Shown here: positions 34,752-43,508 of the stretch, piece by piece
Position numbering within the stretch: the stretch's first letter is position 1
Layout of the letters: every line of letters starts with the position of its first letter
Assembly (NCBI RefSeq): GCF_001514145.1
Contig: NZ_KQ948662.1
Span: 244,124-308,123 of the forward strand
From: Streptomyces canus
GTDB lineage: Bacteria > Actinomycetota > Actinomycetes > Streptomycetales > Streptomycetaceae
Direction of reading: 5' to 3'
Length of the DNA: 64,000 nucleotides
Made by a program: the position numbers and the translations under genes
The notes under the pieces: model-generated
Databases searched by the model: none
The model's input: only the letters and a program-made list of their open reading frames with translations
What the model was told of the DNA's origin: nothing

Positions 34752-34834
34752 CCCGCGCTGCTCCAGTCCCGGCTCGTCCTGGTACGCCGCCGGAGCAATC
34801 AAAAGGGGGCCGCAGGCCGAAACGAGCCGGCCGA

Positions 34835-35040
34835 CCACGCACTCGGACGCTCCCGCGGCGGGCTGAGCACCAAAATTCACCTGGCGGCAGACGGCCGTGC
34901 ACGGCCCCTGGCTCTGGCCGTCACCGCGGGCCAGGCCGGTGACGCGCCCGCCTTCGAGGCGGTCGTGGCCCGCATCCGCGTGCCGAAAACCGGCCCAGGC
35001 CGGCCCCGGACCCGCCCCACCAAGGTCCTGGCCGACCCTG
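34835..35040 (+). pseudogene. IS5-family transposase remnant (catalytic-domain fragment)
   Basis: LGRSRGGLSTKIHLAADG, RARPLALAVTAGQAGDAPAF and EAVVARIRVP match the start of the DDE domain of IS5-family transposases. Both the N-terminal and C-terminal parts are missing. It lies about 80 bp after the lacI stop. Confidence 0.8.
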
Positions 35041-35290
35041 AAGGACACGGACGCGGCGTCCGGGTAGGCGATGTCCGCGACCTGCTCTCCCGATGCCGTG
35101 TCCCAGACGTGTACGTCCGTCTCGGAGACCGCCGCGAGCAGGTGGCCGCGGGGATCGAACTCCACGCGGGAGTTGTCGTCGCCGCAGGTGTTCGCGCCCG
35201 CGCTCGTCCAGGCACCCGCCAGGTCTCGGTGCGAGGCCAGGTCCCGGACCTGGAGGGGGCAGATGAGCAGGGAACCCCGACGAGCCTGCG
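35025..35290 (-). pseudogene. WD40-repeat protein fragment
   Basis: The minus strand reads CGDDNSRVEFDPRGHLLAAV then SETDVHVWDTASGEQVADIA and YPDAASVSFRV, one complete WD40 blade and part of the next. It abuts the IS5 fragment on the other strand, so the insertion probably truncated a WD40 gene. Confidence 0.75.
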
Positions 35291-35316
35291 CGACACCGCG
35301 CCTGACGCCTATTAGA

Positions 35317-35331
35317 GGGAAGCGCTTCGAC
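35317..35331. promoter_or_regulatory. LacI-type operator upstream of the glucanase, site 1
   Basis: GGGAAGCGCTTCGAC contains the palindrome GAAGCGCTTC (35319-35328). It is about 100 bp upstream of site 2, so the two flank the glucanase promoter. Confidence 0.6.
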
Positions 35332-35415
35332 GCAAGGTCTTTCGGACTCGGTGCAGTTTCCATGTGGATCAGCCCATTCTCTCCGTCGCCACGCTGCGCT
35401 AGGCTCCCGCATCGT

Positions 35416-35431
35416 GTCGAAGCGCTTCGAC
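35416..35431. promoter_or_regulatory. LacI-type operator upstream of the glucanase, site 2
   Basis: GTCGAAGCGCTTCGAC is a perfect 16 bp palindrome, 55 bp before the chosen start. A possible -10 box TAGGCT (35400-35405) puts the transcription start inside or next to it, ideal for repression. The GCGCT core resembles sites of CebR-like sugar repressors but differs from CebR's own consensus. Confidence 0.65.
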
Positions 35432-35486
35432 GTTGAGTTGGCGCCGCCGACATGAGGGCAGGCCTTTCGACTCAATGGAGAGCTCT

Positions 35487-37205
35487 ATGCCGAGTTCAGC
35501 CGGTTTCACTCGCCGCCAGGCCATGACGACCTCCGCGGCCCTCGCCGTCGCGGCGTTGTCCACCCCATCGGCCGCGCAGGCCGCTGCCCGGTCCGCTGGT
35601 TCCGCCGCGTCGGCGTCCGCGCTGGACGTGGTCGCAGACATGCAGCCGGGCTGGAATCTGGGCAACACCTTCGAGGCCATCGGCGCCGACGAGACGGCGT
35701 GGGGCAACCCGCGGGTGACCCGGGCGTTCTTCCGCAGGCTGAAGGCGCAGGGCTTCAGGAGCATCCGGATCCCGGTGACCTGGGGCCAGCACGAGGGCCC
35801 GGCTCCGGCCTACACCCTGGACCCGATGTTCCTGGCCAGGATCAAGGAGGTGGTCGACTGGGCCTTGGCCGATGGTTTCCACGTTCTGATCAACATGCAC
35901 GGTGACGCGTGGCAGTGGGTGCTGAACATGCCGGCCCAGCATGACGCGGTCCTGGCCCAGTACACGGCAACCTGGCAGCAGATCGCGGCCACCTTCCGGG
36001 ACGAGTCGCGCCGACTGCTTTTCGAGAGCGTCAACGAGCCCTTCTTCACCGGCAGTTCAGGCGACGAGCAGAACGCCGTTCTGATGAACGAGCTCAACAC
36101 GACCTTCCACTCCGTTGTGCGCGCGACCGGCGGAGGCAATGCCGACCGGCTACTTGTCATGCCGACCTTGGGGGACACCCCGGATCAGGCCAAGATCGAC
36201 AGCCTGCTCGCCACCTTCGCCGCGCTCGACGACCCGAATCTCGTGGCCTCGGTCCACTACTACAGTTTCTGGCCCTTCAGCGTGAACCTCGCCGGCTACA
36301 CGACCTTCAACGCGGCCACCCAGCAGGACCTGACCGACACGTTCGACCTGGTCCACAAGGCCTTCGTGGCCAACGGGATCCCGGCCGTCGTCGGTGAGTA
36401 CGGGCTGCTCGGCTGGGACTCCGGCCCCGGCACGGTCGAAGAGGGAGAGACGCTCAAGTACCTCGAGTATCTCGGCCACTACGCGCGACACCGGGGCTTG
36501 ACCACGATGCTGTGGGACAACGGAAGTCGCTTCAACCGCCGCACCATGCAATGGAACGACCCGAGCCTCTATGCGCAGATACGTTCGAGCTGGTCCGGGC
36601 GCTCCGGCACCGCCTCCACCGATCAGCTCTTCGTGCCCAAGGGCAGGACCCCGGCGGACGCGACGATCACGCTGAACCTCAACGGCACCAGGCTGACGAG
36701 GATCGATGTCGGCACCCGCCATCTGATCCGGGGCGTGGACTACACCGTCAGCGGCAGCACGCTGACGATCGCGGCGGCGACGCTCGGCCGGCTGACCGCG
36801 TCGCAGGAGCACGGCACGAACGCCGTCCTGTCCCTCCGGTTCACGGACGGAACTCCTTGGGCCGTCAACGTCATCACCTACGACAAGCCGGTGGTGACGA
36901 GCGCGACGGGTACGACCGCCTCGCTGGTGATACCCACCGCGTTCAACGGGGACAAACTGGCGACCATGGAAGCCGTATATGCCGACGGCAGCCCCGCCGG
37001 TCCGCAGTCCTGGACGACGTACAAGCAGTTCAACGTGGCCTTCACGCCGGACTACACCGCGGGCACGATCACCTTGCCAACCGCGTTCTTCGGCGATGTC
37101 ACCGACGGCGCCGCCGTGACCCTCACCTTCTACTTCTGGAGCGGGACGCGACTGACGTACACACTGACCAGGTCCGGCACCGCGGTCACTGGTACCTCCG
37201 CCTGA
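35487..37205 (+). CDS. Secreted GH5 endoglucanase with X2 and CBM46-like domains
   Basis: A 572 aa extracellular glycoside hydrolase. A Tat-like start (FTRRQAMTTSAALAVAALS) leads into a GH5 catalytic domain (about 50-370) beginning MQPGWNLGNTFEAIG; the acid/base Glu is in FESVNEPFF and the nucleophile Glu in VVGEYGLLGWD. An X2 immunoglobulin-like domain (about 380-470) and a C-terminal module ending FYFWSGTRLTYTL, like CBM46, follow. This order matches GH5_4 enzymes acting on beta-glucan or xyloglucan. ATG 35487 is preceded by GGAGAG; ATG 35475 is an alternative. Regulation is probably through the twin palindromes upstream. Confidence 0.9.
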   Translation: MPSSAGFTRRQAMTTSAALAVAALSTPSAAQAAARSAGSAASASALDVVADMQPGWNLGNTFEAIGADETAWGNPRVTRAFFRRLKAQGFRSIRIPVTWGQHEGPAPAYTLDPMFLARIKEVVDWALADGFHVLINMHGDAWQWVLNMPAQHDAVLAQYTATWQQIAATFRDESRRLLFESVNEPFFTGSSGDEQNAVLMNELNTTFHSVVRATGGGNADRLLVMPTLGDTPDQAKIDSLLATFAALDDPNLVASVHYYSFWPFSVNLAGYTTFNAATQQDLTDTFDLVHKAFVANGIPAVVGEYGLLGWDSGPGTVEEGETLKYLEYLGHYARHRGLTTMLWDNGSRFNRRTMQWNDPSLYAQIRSSWSGRSGTASTDQLFVPKGRTPADATITLNLNGTRLTRIDVGTRHLIRGVDYTVSGSTLTIAAATLGRLTASQEHGTNAVLSLRFTDGTPWAVNVITYDKPVVTSATGTTASLVIPTAFNGDKLATMEAVYADGSPAGPQSWTTYKQFNVAFTPDYTAGTITLPTAFFGDVTDGAAVTLTFYFWSGTRLTYTLTRSGTAVTGTSA

Positions 37206-37539
37206 AATCGGGCCCATCAGGGAGTCGCGAGGCTGCGAGACCTTCAGTAGTGGCTGCTGGCGGGCGCTTCGCTGTACGTGTCCGGCGGTGTGGCGGCAGA
37301 TCTCCAGGGATCGGCCGTCACACCGTTCACCTCCGACCCGGCGAGCGTGTCCGCGAGTAAGAGATCTACGTGAACCCACCGGCGCCCCTGCCGACCCCCG
37401 GCGATCTTCTGTGTAGCGTCCCGGCTGTGTTGAGCAGTGGACATGTCAATGATCCGTTCACTGCTCTACGCGCGAAAGAACCGGCCCCCGCACCTGTTCC
37501 GGACTCCCAACTCGCCCCCCACACACAGAGGTTCACGCG

Positions 37540-37735
37540 ATGCTCGGCCTCAGTACCGCTACCCCCCCCGCAGGTTCACCACCGCCCTCACCGTCCTCGG
37601 TCTGCTGACCGCAGGCGCAACCCTTCAGGCGTCCGTCGCGACCCCCGCCGCAGCGGCCACCACCCACCGCGTCCTCTTCGGCAACGCCCACGCCGAGACC
37701 GCCGGCAACGCCAGTCGCTGTCCCGTGCTCTCCGG
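37540..37735 (+). pseudogene. N-terminus of a secreted protein, frameshifted at a poly-C run
   Basis: ATG 37540 has GAGG upstream and begins MLGLSTATPP, but the signal-peptide core (RRFTTALTVLGLLTAGATLQ, then VATPAAAATTHRVLF) is one base out of frame. The shift falls in a run of eight C at 37562-37569; nine would restore it. After AHAETAGNA the homology ends, so the gene is truncated regardless. The mature protein is unidentified. Confidence 0.5.
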
Positions 37736-37990
37736 CTCATCCAGGCGCTGATCACCGCTGCCGAGGCCGAAGGACACTCCAGTTCGGCGGGAGCGACCGG
37801 CTTCGCGCCCCCATCTCATCGCCGCCGCAGAGCGTCTCCCCACTTCACCATCACCGCACAGGGCCAGACCGTGGGGTTCCTCGCCCTCCAGGAACAGGAC
37901 CGGACCGAGCACGTCGCCACCGAGAAGGAACTCGCCGACGCCAAGAAGCAGTCCCGGATCAGGATCCCCCGCTTCAACTCGAGCCCCATG
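37718..37990 (+). pseudogene. Fragment of an actinobacterial hypothetical protein
   Basis: The plus strand reads ALRLIQALITAAEAEGH, HFTITAQGQTVGFLALQEQD and RTEHVATEKELADAKKQSR. This resembles a conserved actinobacterial protein with an EQDRTEHVPT-type motif often found near plasmid or phage-derived genes; only the middle remains. Its function is unknown to me. Confidence 0.45.
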
Positions 37991-38387
37991 GACGCTTGCG
38001 TGTCACAGGGCTCCGACCTGGACTTACCCGCCCGTCCTGGACCAACTGGACGCCCAGAGACGGCTTCTACGACATGTGCCAGGTGGTACTGCGGTGCCCA
38101 CTCGCCAACACCACGTACCACTCATCAAGATCCGGACCAGGAGCGGACCGAATCAGCCCACTCGACGTTTCCACTCTTTATCGCAGGCCAGGAGCGAGGT
38201 CAGGCGTGTACCACCAGCAGACGAAGACCTTCTTGTTTCATACGGTCCAAAGAAAGGATTCTTCTCGTTGGTCCATGGCATCCCGTGGAATTCCACCGGA
38301 CCAGTCGCGGACCAATTGGCGCCGGAGAACACCACCCCGTGAGCCGTCGGCTCATGAGCGCAGCGACCGGACGAAGAGTATCGGCGG

Positions 38388-40148
38388 TCAGCGTCGCCCA
38401 CTCAGGATGATCTTCCAGACGCGCGTCGCCACCTGCAGATTGAGCCGGGTGTCCACATCCGCCAGATCACGGTCGCTGATCTCACGGATGCGCTGCAACC
38501 GGTAGCGCAGAGTGCTGCGGTGGACCGTCAGCGCGGCGGCCGCATCGTCGTAGTTGCCTCCGCAGTCGAAGTAACGCGAGAGCGTCTCCACCAACTCCGT
38601 GTCGTGCCCTGCGTCGTAGTCGATCAGCTGGCCGAGCCACTCCCGCACGAAGTCTTCCAGCTCCCGGAGATCGTTGCCGGGCCCCAGGATCCGGTACAGC
38701 CCGAGGTCGTCGAAGAAGGTCGTCCCGCTGCGCTGACGGGAGTTCTGCCGCACCTTCAGGGCCCTCAGCGCCTCCTGATAGCAGCGCGGAACGCCGTCCG
38801 GGGAGTCGCAGCGGGTGCTCACCCCGATCGCTCCCTCGGGCGTCCCCAGCTCATGGGCCAGCGCCGCGTGCACGGCATCGTCGTCGGGCCTCGCTTCGGT
38901 CAGCAGGACCACCCGGTCGCCGCGACGGGTGATCAGCGGGCGGGCCGCCGTGGTGTCCGTCGCCTGCTCGACGGCACGGGTGAAGGAGTCGTCGGCGCCG
39001 TTGCCCGGCCAGTGCACCACGACCACGTAGTGGGTACGTTGCAGGTCGTGGCCGACGGCTTCGGCCCGGGCGTAGGCGCTCGTCTCGTCAGTGCCCTCCA
39101 GCAGGTCGTCGATCAGCTGGCGGCGCAGCCGCAGTTCGACCCCGGCGAGTTCGCGCATATGCATGAGCTCTTGGGCGAGCGAGCGCTGGGCGTGATCCAA
39201 GGCGAACACGGTCTGCTCGTCGGCCGTGGCCCCGGGGTCCTGGAGCGCGAGTACGCCGAGGAGGTCGCCGCGCGGCCGGGCCAGGGCGATCAGCCGGTCC
39301 TTGAATCTGACCGGGCCCGCCTCACGCGTGACCTGCCGCAACATCTCTTCCTGGTTGGTCGCGGACCGCACCGGATAGGGGTCGGGCCGGTCGGGACCGG
39401 CCCAGGACCTCAGGTTGCCGAACCGGTCCTCGACGAGCGCCGACAGCCCGGTGAGCTCGTACAGCGCTTGGGTGATGGCGTGCTCGCCGCCGCCCCGGGC
39501 AGCGACACGGGCGAGGGTCTCGTGCACTGTCCTCTGCAAGTGCAGCTTGGAGCGCATGGTGTCCAAGCGCCGCAGTGCGGTGTCCCGCTCGGTGCGGAGT
39601 CGGACCAGTTCGCCGGTGCTCTCGTGCTGCGAGACGCGAGTGGCCGCCAGTGACAGGGCGGCGGAAGTGAGTCCCACGAGGCTCGCGAGGAGGAAGTGCC
39701 CCTGCTCATCGGGACCGGAGTGGGAGGAGACCACGATGTAGCCCAGCAGGCCGCCGGCCCCGCGCAGGCCGAACGCCCAGTTCCAGGACCGCTCCGGAAG
39801 GGATACGGAGCCGTCGGCCTCGCCCAGCTTCGTCATTTGTGCGTCGTCGACCGTCGGCGCTCCCGCGTCGTGGCCTGGAACGCGGGACAAACCGCCGCCC
39901 GTCGCGAGGTATCCGGCCTCGGCGCGGTAGGGACCAAGGGCACTGACCTGCCGCATGGCCAACCGCACGATCTCACTCTGCTCCGCGCAGGTGAACAGGG
40001 CGTGGGACAGCACCAGCAGCCCGTGGGGGTCCAGCGCCGCGAGCGGACGCGGGTCGCGCCGTTGGGTGCCCGCGGTGTCTCCCGGGTGGCCGGTCACTTC
40101 CTGGTCGGGGACGTGAGGCGACAGCTTCTGTGACGGACGGCAGGCCAT
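38388..40148 (-). CDS. CdaR/PucR-type transcriptional regulator
   Basis: A 586 aa regulator with a C-terminal HTH_30 domain (YFDCGGNYDDAAAALTVHRS, then TLRYRLQRIREI). The centre has a GGDEF-like/CdaR region (VVVVHWPGNG, ALAHELGTPEGAIGVSTRC). The N-terminal half looks GAF-like with a long helix (about 190-225). Relatives regulate catabolic genes or sense sugar acids and polyketide signals. It is divergent from the general stress protein; no target operon is adjacent, so it may act on distant genes or the decayed region. Confidence 0.88.
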   Translation of the reverse strand: MACRPSQKLSPHVPDQEVTGHPGDTAGTQRRDPRPLAALDPHGLLVLSHALFTCAEQSEIVRLAMRQVSALGPYRAEAGYLATGGGLSRVPGHDAGAPTVDDAQMTKLGEADGSVSLPERSWNWAFGLRGAGGLLGYIVVSSHSGPDEQGHFLLASLVGLTSAALSLAATRVSQHESTGELVRLRTERDTALRRLDTMRSKLHLQRTVHETLARVAARGGGEHAITQALYELTGLSALVEDRFGNLRSWAGPDRPDPYPVRSATNQEEMLRQVTREAGPVRFKDRLIALARPRGDLLGVLALQDPGATADEQTVFALDHAQRSLAQELMHMRELAGVELRLRRQLIDDLLEGTDETSAYARAEAVGHDLQRTHYVVVVHWPGNGADDSFTRAVEQATDTTAARPLITRRGDRVVLLTEARPDDDAVHAALAHELGTPEGAIGVSTRCDSPDGVPRCYQEALRALKVRQNSRQRSGTTFFDDLGLYRILGPGNDLRELEDFVREWLGQLIDYDAGHDTELVETLSRYFDCGGNYDDAAAALTVHRSTLRYRLQRIREISDRDLADVDTRLNLQVATRVWKIILSGRR

Positions 40149-40396
40149 AGATCACTCCGTTCTCCGGTCATCGGAGGCGATCATGCGAATCGTGGGATCC
40201 ACGCCTGGGCGAGCCCTGAGTACCCAGCCTGGGCAAGGCCATCCGGCTTGTCTGGATTTTGCCTTGTTCTCATGGACCGACCGAGTACGCCGAATTCTGA
40301 CCTGCCGGGTGCAGGCGGACCGCGCTGCTCTGTTGCCACGCTGGGCTCGTCAGCGATCGCCGGCGCACCGGGGACCGTGGCAGGAAGGACTGGCTG

Positions 40397-40924
40397 ATGA
40401 ACGAGCAGGCCCGCAGGACCATCGCCTCGTACACGACCTACCAGGAAGCGGAACGCGCCGTCGATCACCTTTCCGATCAGGGTTTCCCCGTCGAGAGGGT
40501 GGCCATCATCGGGCAGGACGTGCGCCTGGTCGAGCAGGTGACCGGCCGCATGGGACTCGGCGGGGCCGCCCTGCACGGCGCGGCGAGCGGCGCCCTGCCC
40601 GGCGCACTGATCGGATGGATCTTCGGGCTGCTGAACTGGCTGGACCCGGTCGTGTCGGGGCTGCTCCTCGCCCTGTACGGGCTGATTTTCGGAGCACTCG
40701 TCGGCGCACTGCTCGGCCTGCTGGTGCACGCGGCCCAGCGCGGCCGCCGGGACTTCGCCTCGGTCAGCTTCATGCAGCCCAGCCGGTACGACGTCGTCGC
40801 CGACGACGCGGTCGCCGACGAGGCGGTGCGGCTGCTGGCCGAGCTGCCCCGCGGGACCGGTACCGGCACAAGCAGCGGGGCATGGAAGGGCAGCCGCCCG
40901 CGGAGCGGTCCCGCCGTCACCTGA
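40397..40924 (+). CDS. General stress protein (GSP17M-like) with glycine-rich membrane hairpin
   Basis: A 175 aa protein. An N-terminal ferredoxin-like GSP17M domain (IASYTTYQEAERAVDHLSDQ, FPVERVAIIGQDVRLVEQV) is followed by two glycine-rich hydrophobic segments (about 52-75 and 80-108) and a hydrophilic tail. Such proteins are members of general-stress (sigma-B type) regulons. GGAAGG precedes the ATG. It leads the chaperone island, 66 bp before dnaK, and may share its promoter. Confidence 0.88.
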   Translation: MNEQARRTIASYTTYQEAERAVDHLSDQGFPVERVAIIGQDVRLVEQVTGRMGLGGAALHGAASGALPGALIGWIFGLLNWLDPVVSGLLLALYGLIFGALVGALLGLLVHAAQRGRRDFASVSFMQPSRYDVVADDAVADEAVRLLAELPRGTGTGTSSGAWKGSRPRSGPAVT

Positions 40925-40990
40925 GCGATTGCGGAAGACGGGCGCGGCTCCGAGGGGGCACGGGGGCGCCCGTCGCGGAAGGAGTTCCTC

Positions 40991-42907
40991 ATGGCCAAAG
41001 CAGTAGGCATCGACCTGGGCACCACGAACTCGGTGATCGCCGTCTGGGAGGGCGGCGAGCCGACGGTCGTACCCAACAGCGAGGGCAACCGGACGACGCC
41101 GTCCGTGGTCGGCTTCACCGATACCGGCGAGCGCCTGGTGGGCCAGCTGGCCCGACGGCAGGCGATCCTCAACCCCAAGGGCACCATCTACTCGGCCAAG
41201 CGGTTCATCGGCCGGCACTTCGACGAGATCTCCGAAGAGGCCAAGGCCGTCGCGTACGACGTGGTCGAGGGAGACGGCGGGGCGGCCCGCTTCAAGGTGC
41301 GCGACAAGCTCTACGCGCCTGAGGAGATCAGCGCACAGGTGCTGCGCAAGCTCGCCGACGACACCTCCAAGCAGCTGGGAGAGCGGGTCACGGAGGCGGT
41401 CATCACGGTGCCCGCCTACTTCAACGACGCCCAGCGCACCGCCACGAAGGACGCCGGACGGATCGCCGGCCTGGAGGTGCTGAGGATCATCAACGAGCCG
41501 ACCGCGGCGGCCCTCGCCTACGGCATGGACAAGAAGGAGCACGAGACGGTTCTCGTCTTCGATCTGGGCGGCGGAACCTTCGACGTCAGCATCCTCGACG
41601 TCGGCGACGGTGTCGTGGAGGTACGGTCCACGGCCGGCGACAGCCACCTGGGCGGCGACGACTTCGACCGCCGGCTGGTCGACCAGCTCGCCGACGGCTT
41701 CCAGAAGGACAACGGCATCGACCTGCGCCAGGACCCACAGGCGCTGCAACGCCTGTTCGAGGCCGCCGAGAAGGCCAAGACCGAGCTCAGCTCGGTGACC
41801 CAGACGCAGGTCAGCCTGCCGTTCATCACGGCCGATGCCTCCGGGCCCAAGCACCTGACCACGACGATCATGCGGTCCACGTTCGAGCAGATCACCGGCG
41901 ACCTGGTGGAGCGCTGTCTGGGCCCGGTGCGGCAGGCCATGGACGACGCCAAGGTCAGTGACAACGACATCGACGAGGTCATCCTCGTCGGCGGCTCCAC
42001 CCGCATCCCCGCCGTCCAGGCCCTGGTGCGCAGGCTGACCGGCGGCAAGGAACCCAACATGAGCGTCAACCCCGACGAGGTCGTGGCGATGGGCGCCGCG
42101 ATCCAGGCCGGGGTCCTCAAGGGCGAGGTCAAGGACGTCCTGCTGCTCGATGTCACCCCGCTGTCGCTGGGCGTCGAGACACGCGGCGGCGTGATGACGA
42201 AGATCATCGAGCGGAACACCACCATCCCGGTGCGCCGCTCCGAGACCTTCTCCACCGCCGAGGACAACCAGCCCGCCGTCGACGTCGTCGTCCTGCAGGG
42301 CGAGCGTGAGAGGGCCGCCGACAACCGGGTCCTGGGGCGCTTCCAGCTCACCGACATCCGCCCCGCGCCGCGCGGCGAGCCGCAGATCGAGGTCATCTTC
42401 GACATCGACGCCAACGGCATCCTCAACGTCACCGCGCGGGACAAGGACACCGGCAAGGAGCAGGGCATCACCATCAGCGAGAGCTCCAACCTCGACCGCA
42501 CCGAGGTCGAGCGGATGGTCCAGGAGGCCGAGCGCAACCGCGGCGAGGACCAGGCCCTGCGTGAAGCGGTCGACGCCCGCAACGAACTGGACGCCATCGC
42601 CTACCAGGTCGAAAAGCGCCTCGCCGAGCTCGGCGACGCCGCACCCGCACACGAGAAGGCCCGCGCCGAGATGCTGGTGTCCGAGGCCCGCGAGGCGGTC
42701 AAGAACGAGGTCGGGGCGGACAAGGCCCGGCCGCTGACGTCCGAACTCCAGCAGGTCTTCGCCGGGCTCGCGGGCCACCAGGCGGGAGCCGCCGCGGGCG
42801 GTCCGGCGGACACCGGCTCACCGGACGGATCCGGTCCCGGCGGAGCCGCGCCGGGCGGCGCCGGGGGCGACGACGATGTGATCGACGCCGAGTTCGACAA
42901 GGGCTGA
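40991..42907 (+). CDS. dnaK: Hsp70 chaperone DnaK
   Basis: A full-length 638 aa Hsp70. ATP-binding motifs: GIDLGTTNS (residues 7-15), VFDLGGGTFDVS (about 187-198) and EVILVGGSTRIPAV (about 330). The substrate domain begins VTPLSLGVETRGG and the helical lid ends with a Gly/Pro-rich linker and VIDAEFDKG. GGAAGGAG lies before the ATG. It is followed by grpE, dnaJ, cbpM and clpB in one tight run. Streptomyces usually has another dnaK-grpE-dnaJ-hspR operon, so this is probably a second copy. Confidence 0.97.
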   Translation: MAKAVGIDLGTTNSVIAVWEGGEPTVVPNSEGNRTTPSVVGFTDTGERLVGQLARRQAILNPKGTIYSAKRFIGRHFDEISEEAKAVAYDVVEGDGGAARFKVRDKLYAPEEISAQVLRKLADDTSKQLGERVTEAVITVPAYFNDAQRTATKDAGRIAGLEVLRIINEPTAAALAYGMDKKEHETVLVFDLGGGTFDVSILDVGDGVVEVRSTAGDSHLGGDDFDRRLVDQLADGFQKDNGIDLRQDPQALQRLFEAAEKAKTELSSVTQTQVSLPFITADASGPKHLTTTIMRSTFEQITGDLVERCLGPVRQAMDDAKVSDNDIDEVILVGGSTRIPAVQALVRRLTGGKEPNMSVNPDEVVAMGAAIQAGVLKGEVKDVLLLDVTPLSLGVETRGGVMTKIIERNTTIPVRRSETFSTAEDNQPAVDVVVLQGERERAADNRVLGRFQLTDIRPAPRGEPQIEVIFDIDANGILNVTARDKDTGKEQGITISESSNLDRTEVERMVQEAERNRGEDQALREAVDARNELDAIAYQVEKRLAELGDAAPAHEKARAEMLVSEAREAVKNEVGADKARPLTSELQQVFAGLAGHQAGAAAGGPADTGSPDGSGPGGAAPGGAGGDDDVIDAEFDKG

Positions 42908-42917
42908 GGTGCCCGCC

Positions 42918-43502
42918 ATGCCCATCCCACCCCGGGGCCCAGAGCCCGACCCGCCGCCGGAAGGCGCCGTGCAGCCGCCGCGCGGGGACCTTACGCAGCC
43001 CGGACCGCCGACCGAACAGGCCGAGCCGGGGCCCGACGCCGCAACCGGCACCGCCGCACCCGACGACGAGCACGCGGCCGCGCTGCGCGAGGCCGACGAC
43101 CGCTGGCGCCGCGCCCTGGCCGACCTCGACAACCTGCGCAAACGCCACGCCAGGGAGCTGAAGGGACAGGCCGCGGCCGAACGCGCCCGTACGGCTGCGG
43201 CCTTCCTGCCCGTCATCGACAACCTGGAACTCGCCCTGAGCCACGCGGCCGCCGACCCCGGCGCGATTGTCGAAGGTGTCCGGGCTGTGCGTGACCAGGC
43301 CGTGAACGTCCTGGAGCGGCTGGGCTACCCGCGCCAGGCGGAGAGCGGCGTGCCGTTCGATCCGGCACGGCACGAGGTCGTCGGCGTGGTCCAGGAACCC
43401 GACGCCGATCCGAACACCGTGGTCCAGGTGCTGCGACCGGGTTACGGGGAGGCCGAGCGGCAGCTGCGGCCTGCCGCCGTGACCGTCGCCAAGCGGGAGT
43501 GA
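42918..43502 (+). CDS. grpE: Nucleotide exchange factor GrpE
   Basis: A 194 aa GrpE that releases ADP from DnaK. A disordered Pro-rich N-terminus (about 50 residues) precedes the coiled coil (DDRWRRALADLDNLRKRHAR) and the beta-wing domain (FLPVIDNLELAL, GVPFDPARHEVVGV, LRPGYGEAERQLRPA). I choose ATG 42918, with GAGG eight bases upstream, over GTG 42909. Ten bases separate it from the dnaK stop. Confidence 0.95.
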   Translation: MPIPPRGPEPDPPPEGAVQPPRGDLTQPGPPTEQAEPGPDAATGTAAPDDEHAAALREADDRWRRALADLDNLRKRHARELKGQAAAERARTAAAFLPVIDNLELALSHAAADPGAIVEGVRAVRDQAVNVLERLGYPRQAESGVPFDPARHEVVGVVQEPDADPNTVVQVLRPGYGEAERQLRPAAVTVAKRE

Positions 43503-43508
43503 ACGGCC

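Larger units (their letters stand above)
37206..38387. other. Decayed region of about 1.2 kb downstream of the glucanase
   Basis: No intact gene is visible. It holds the broken secreted-protein start at 37540 and a second fragment at 37718. Beyond about 37990 short frames include DLLVSYGPKKGFFSLVHGIP, which I cannot assign. Confidence 0.55.

Noticed and set aside
20477..35040. The two IS5 fragments as halves of one element
   Set aside because: The first ends before and the second begins inside the catalytic domain, but their motifs point to different IS5 subgroups and they lie on opposite strands 14 kb apart.
40925..40990. HAIR (HspR) or CIRCE (HrcA) element before dnaK
   Set aside because: No CTTGAGT-N7-ACTCAAG or TTAGCACTC-N9-GAGTGCTAA-like sequence is visible.
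40181..42778. 865-codon open frame on the minus strand opposite dnaK
   Set aside because: High-GC antisense shadow: no motifs, and the plus strand encodes a complete DnaK. The same holds for long frames opposite clpB (44830-47382), the FAD/Fe-S gene (14444-17815) and hypF (61371-63761).
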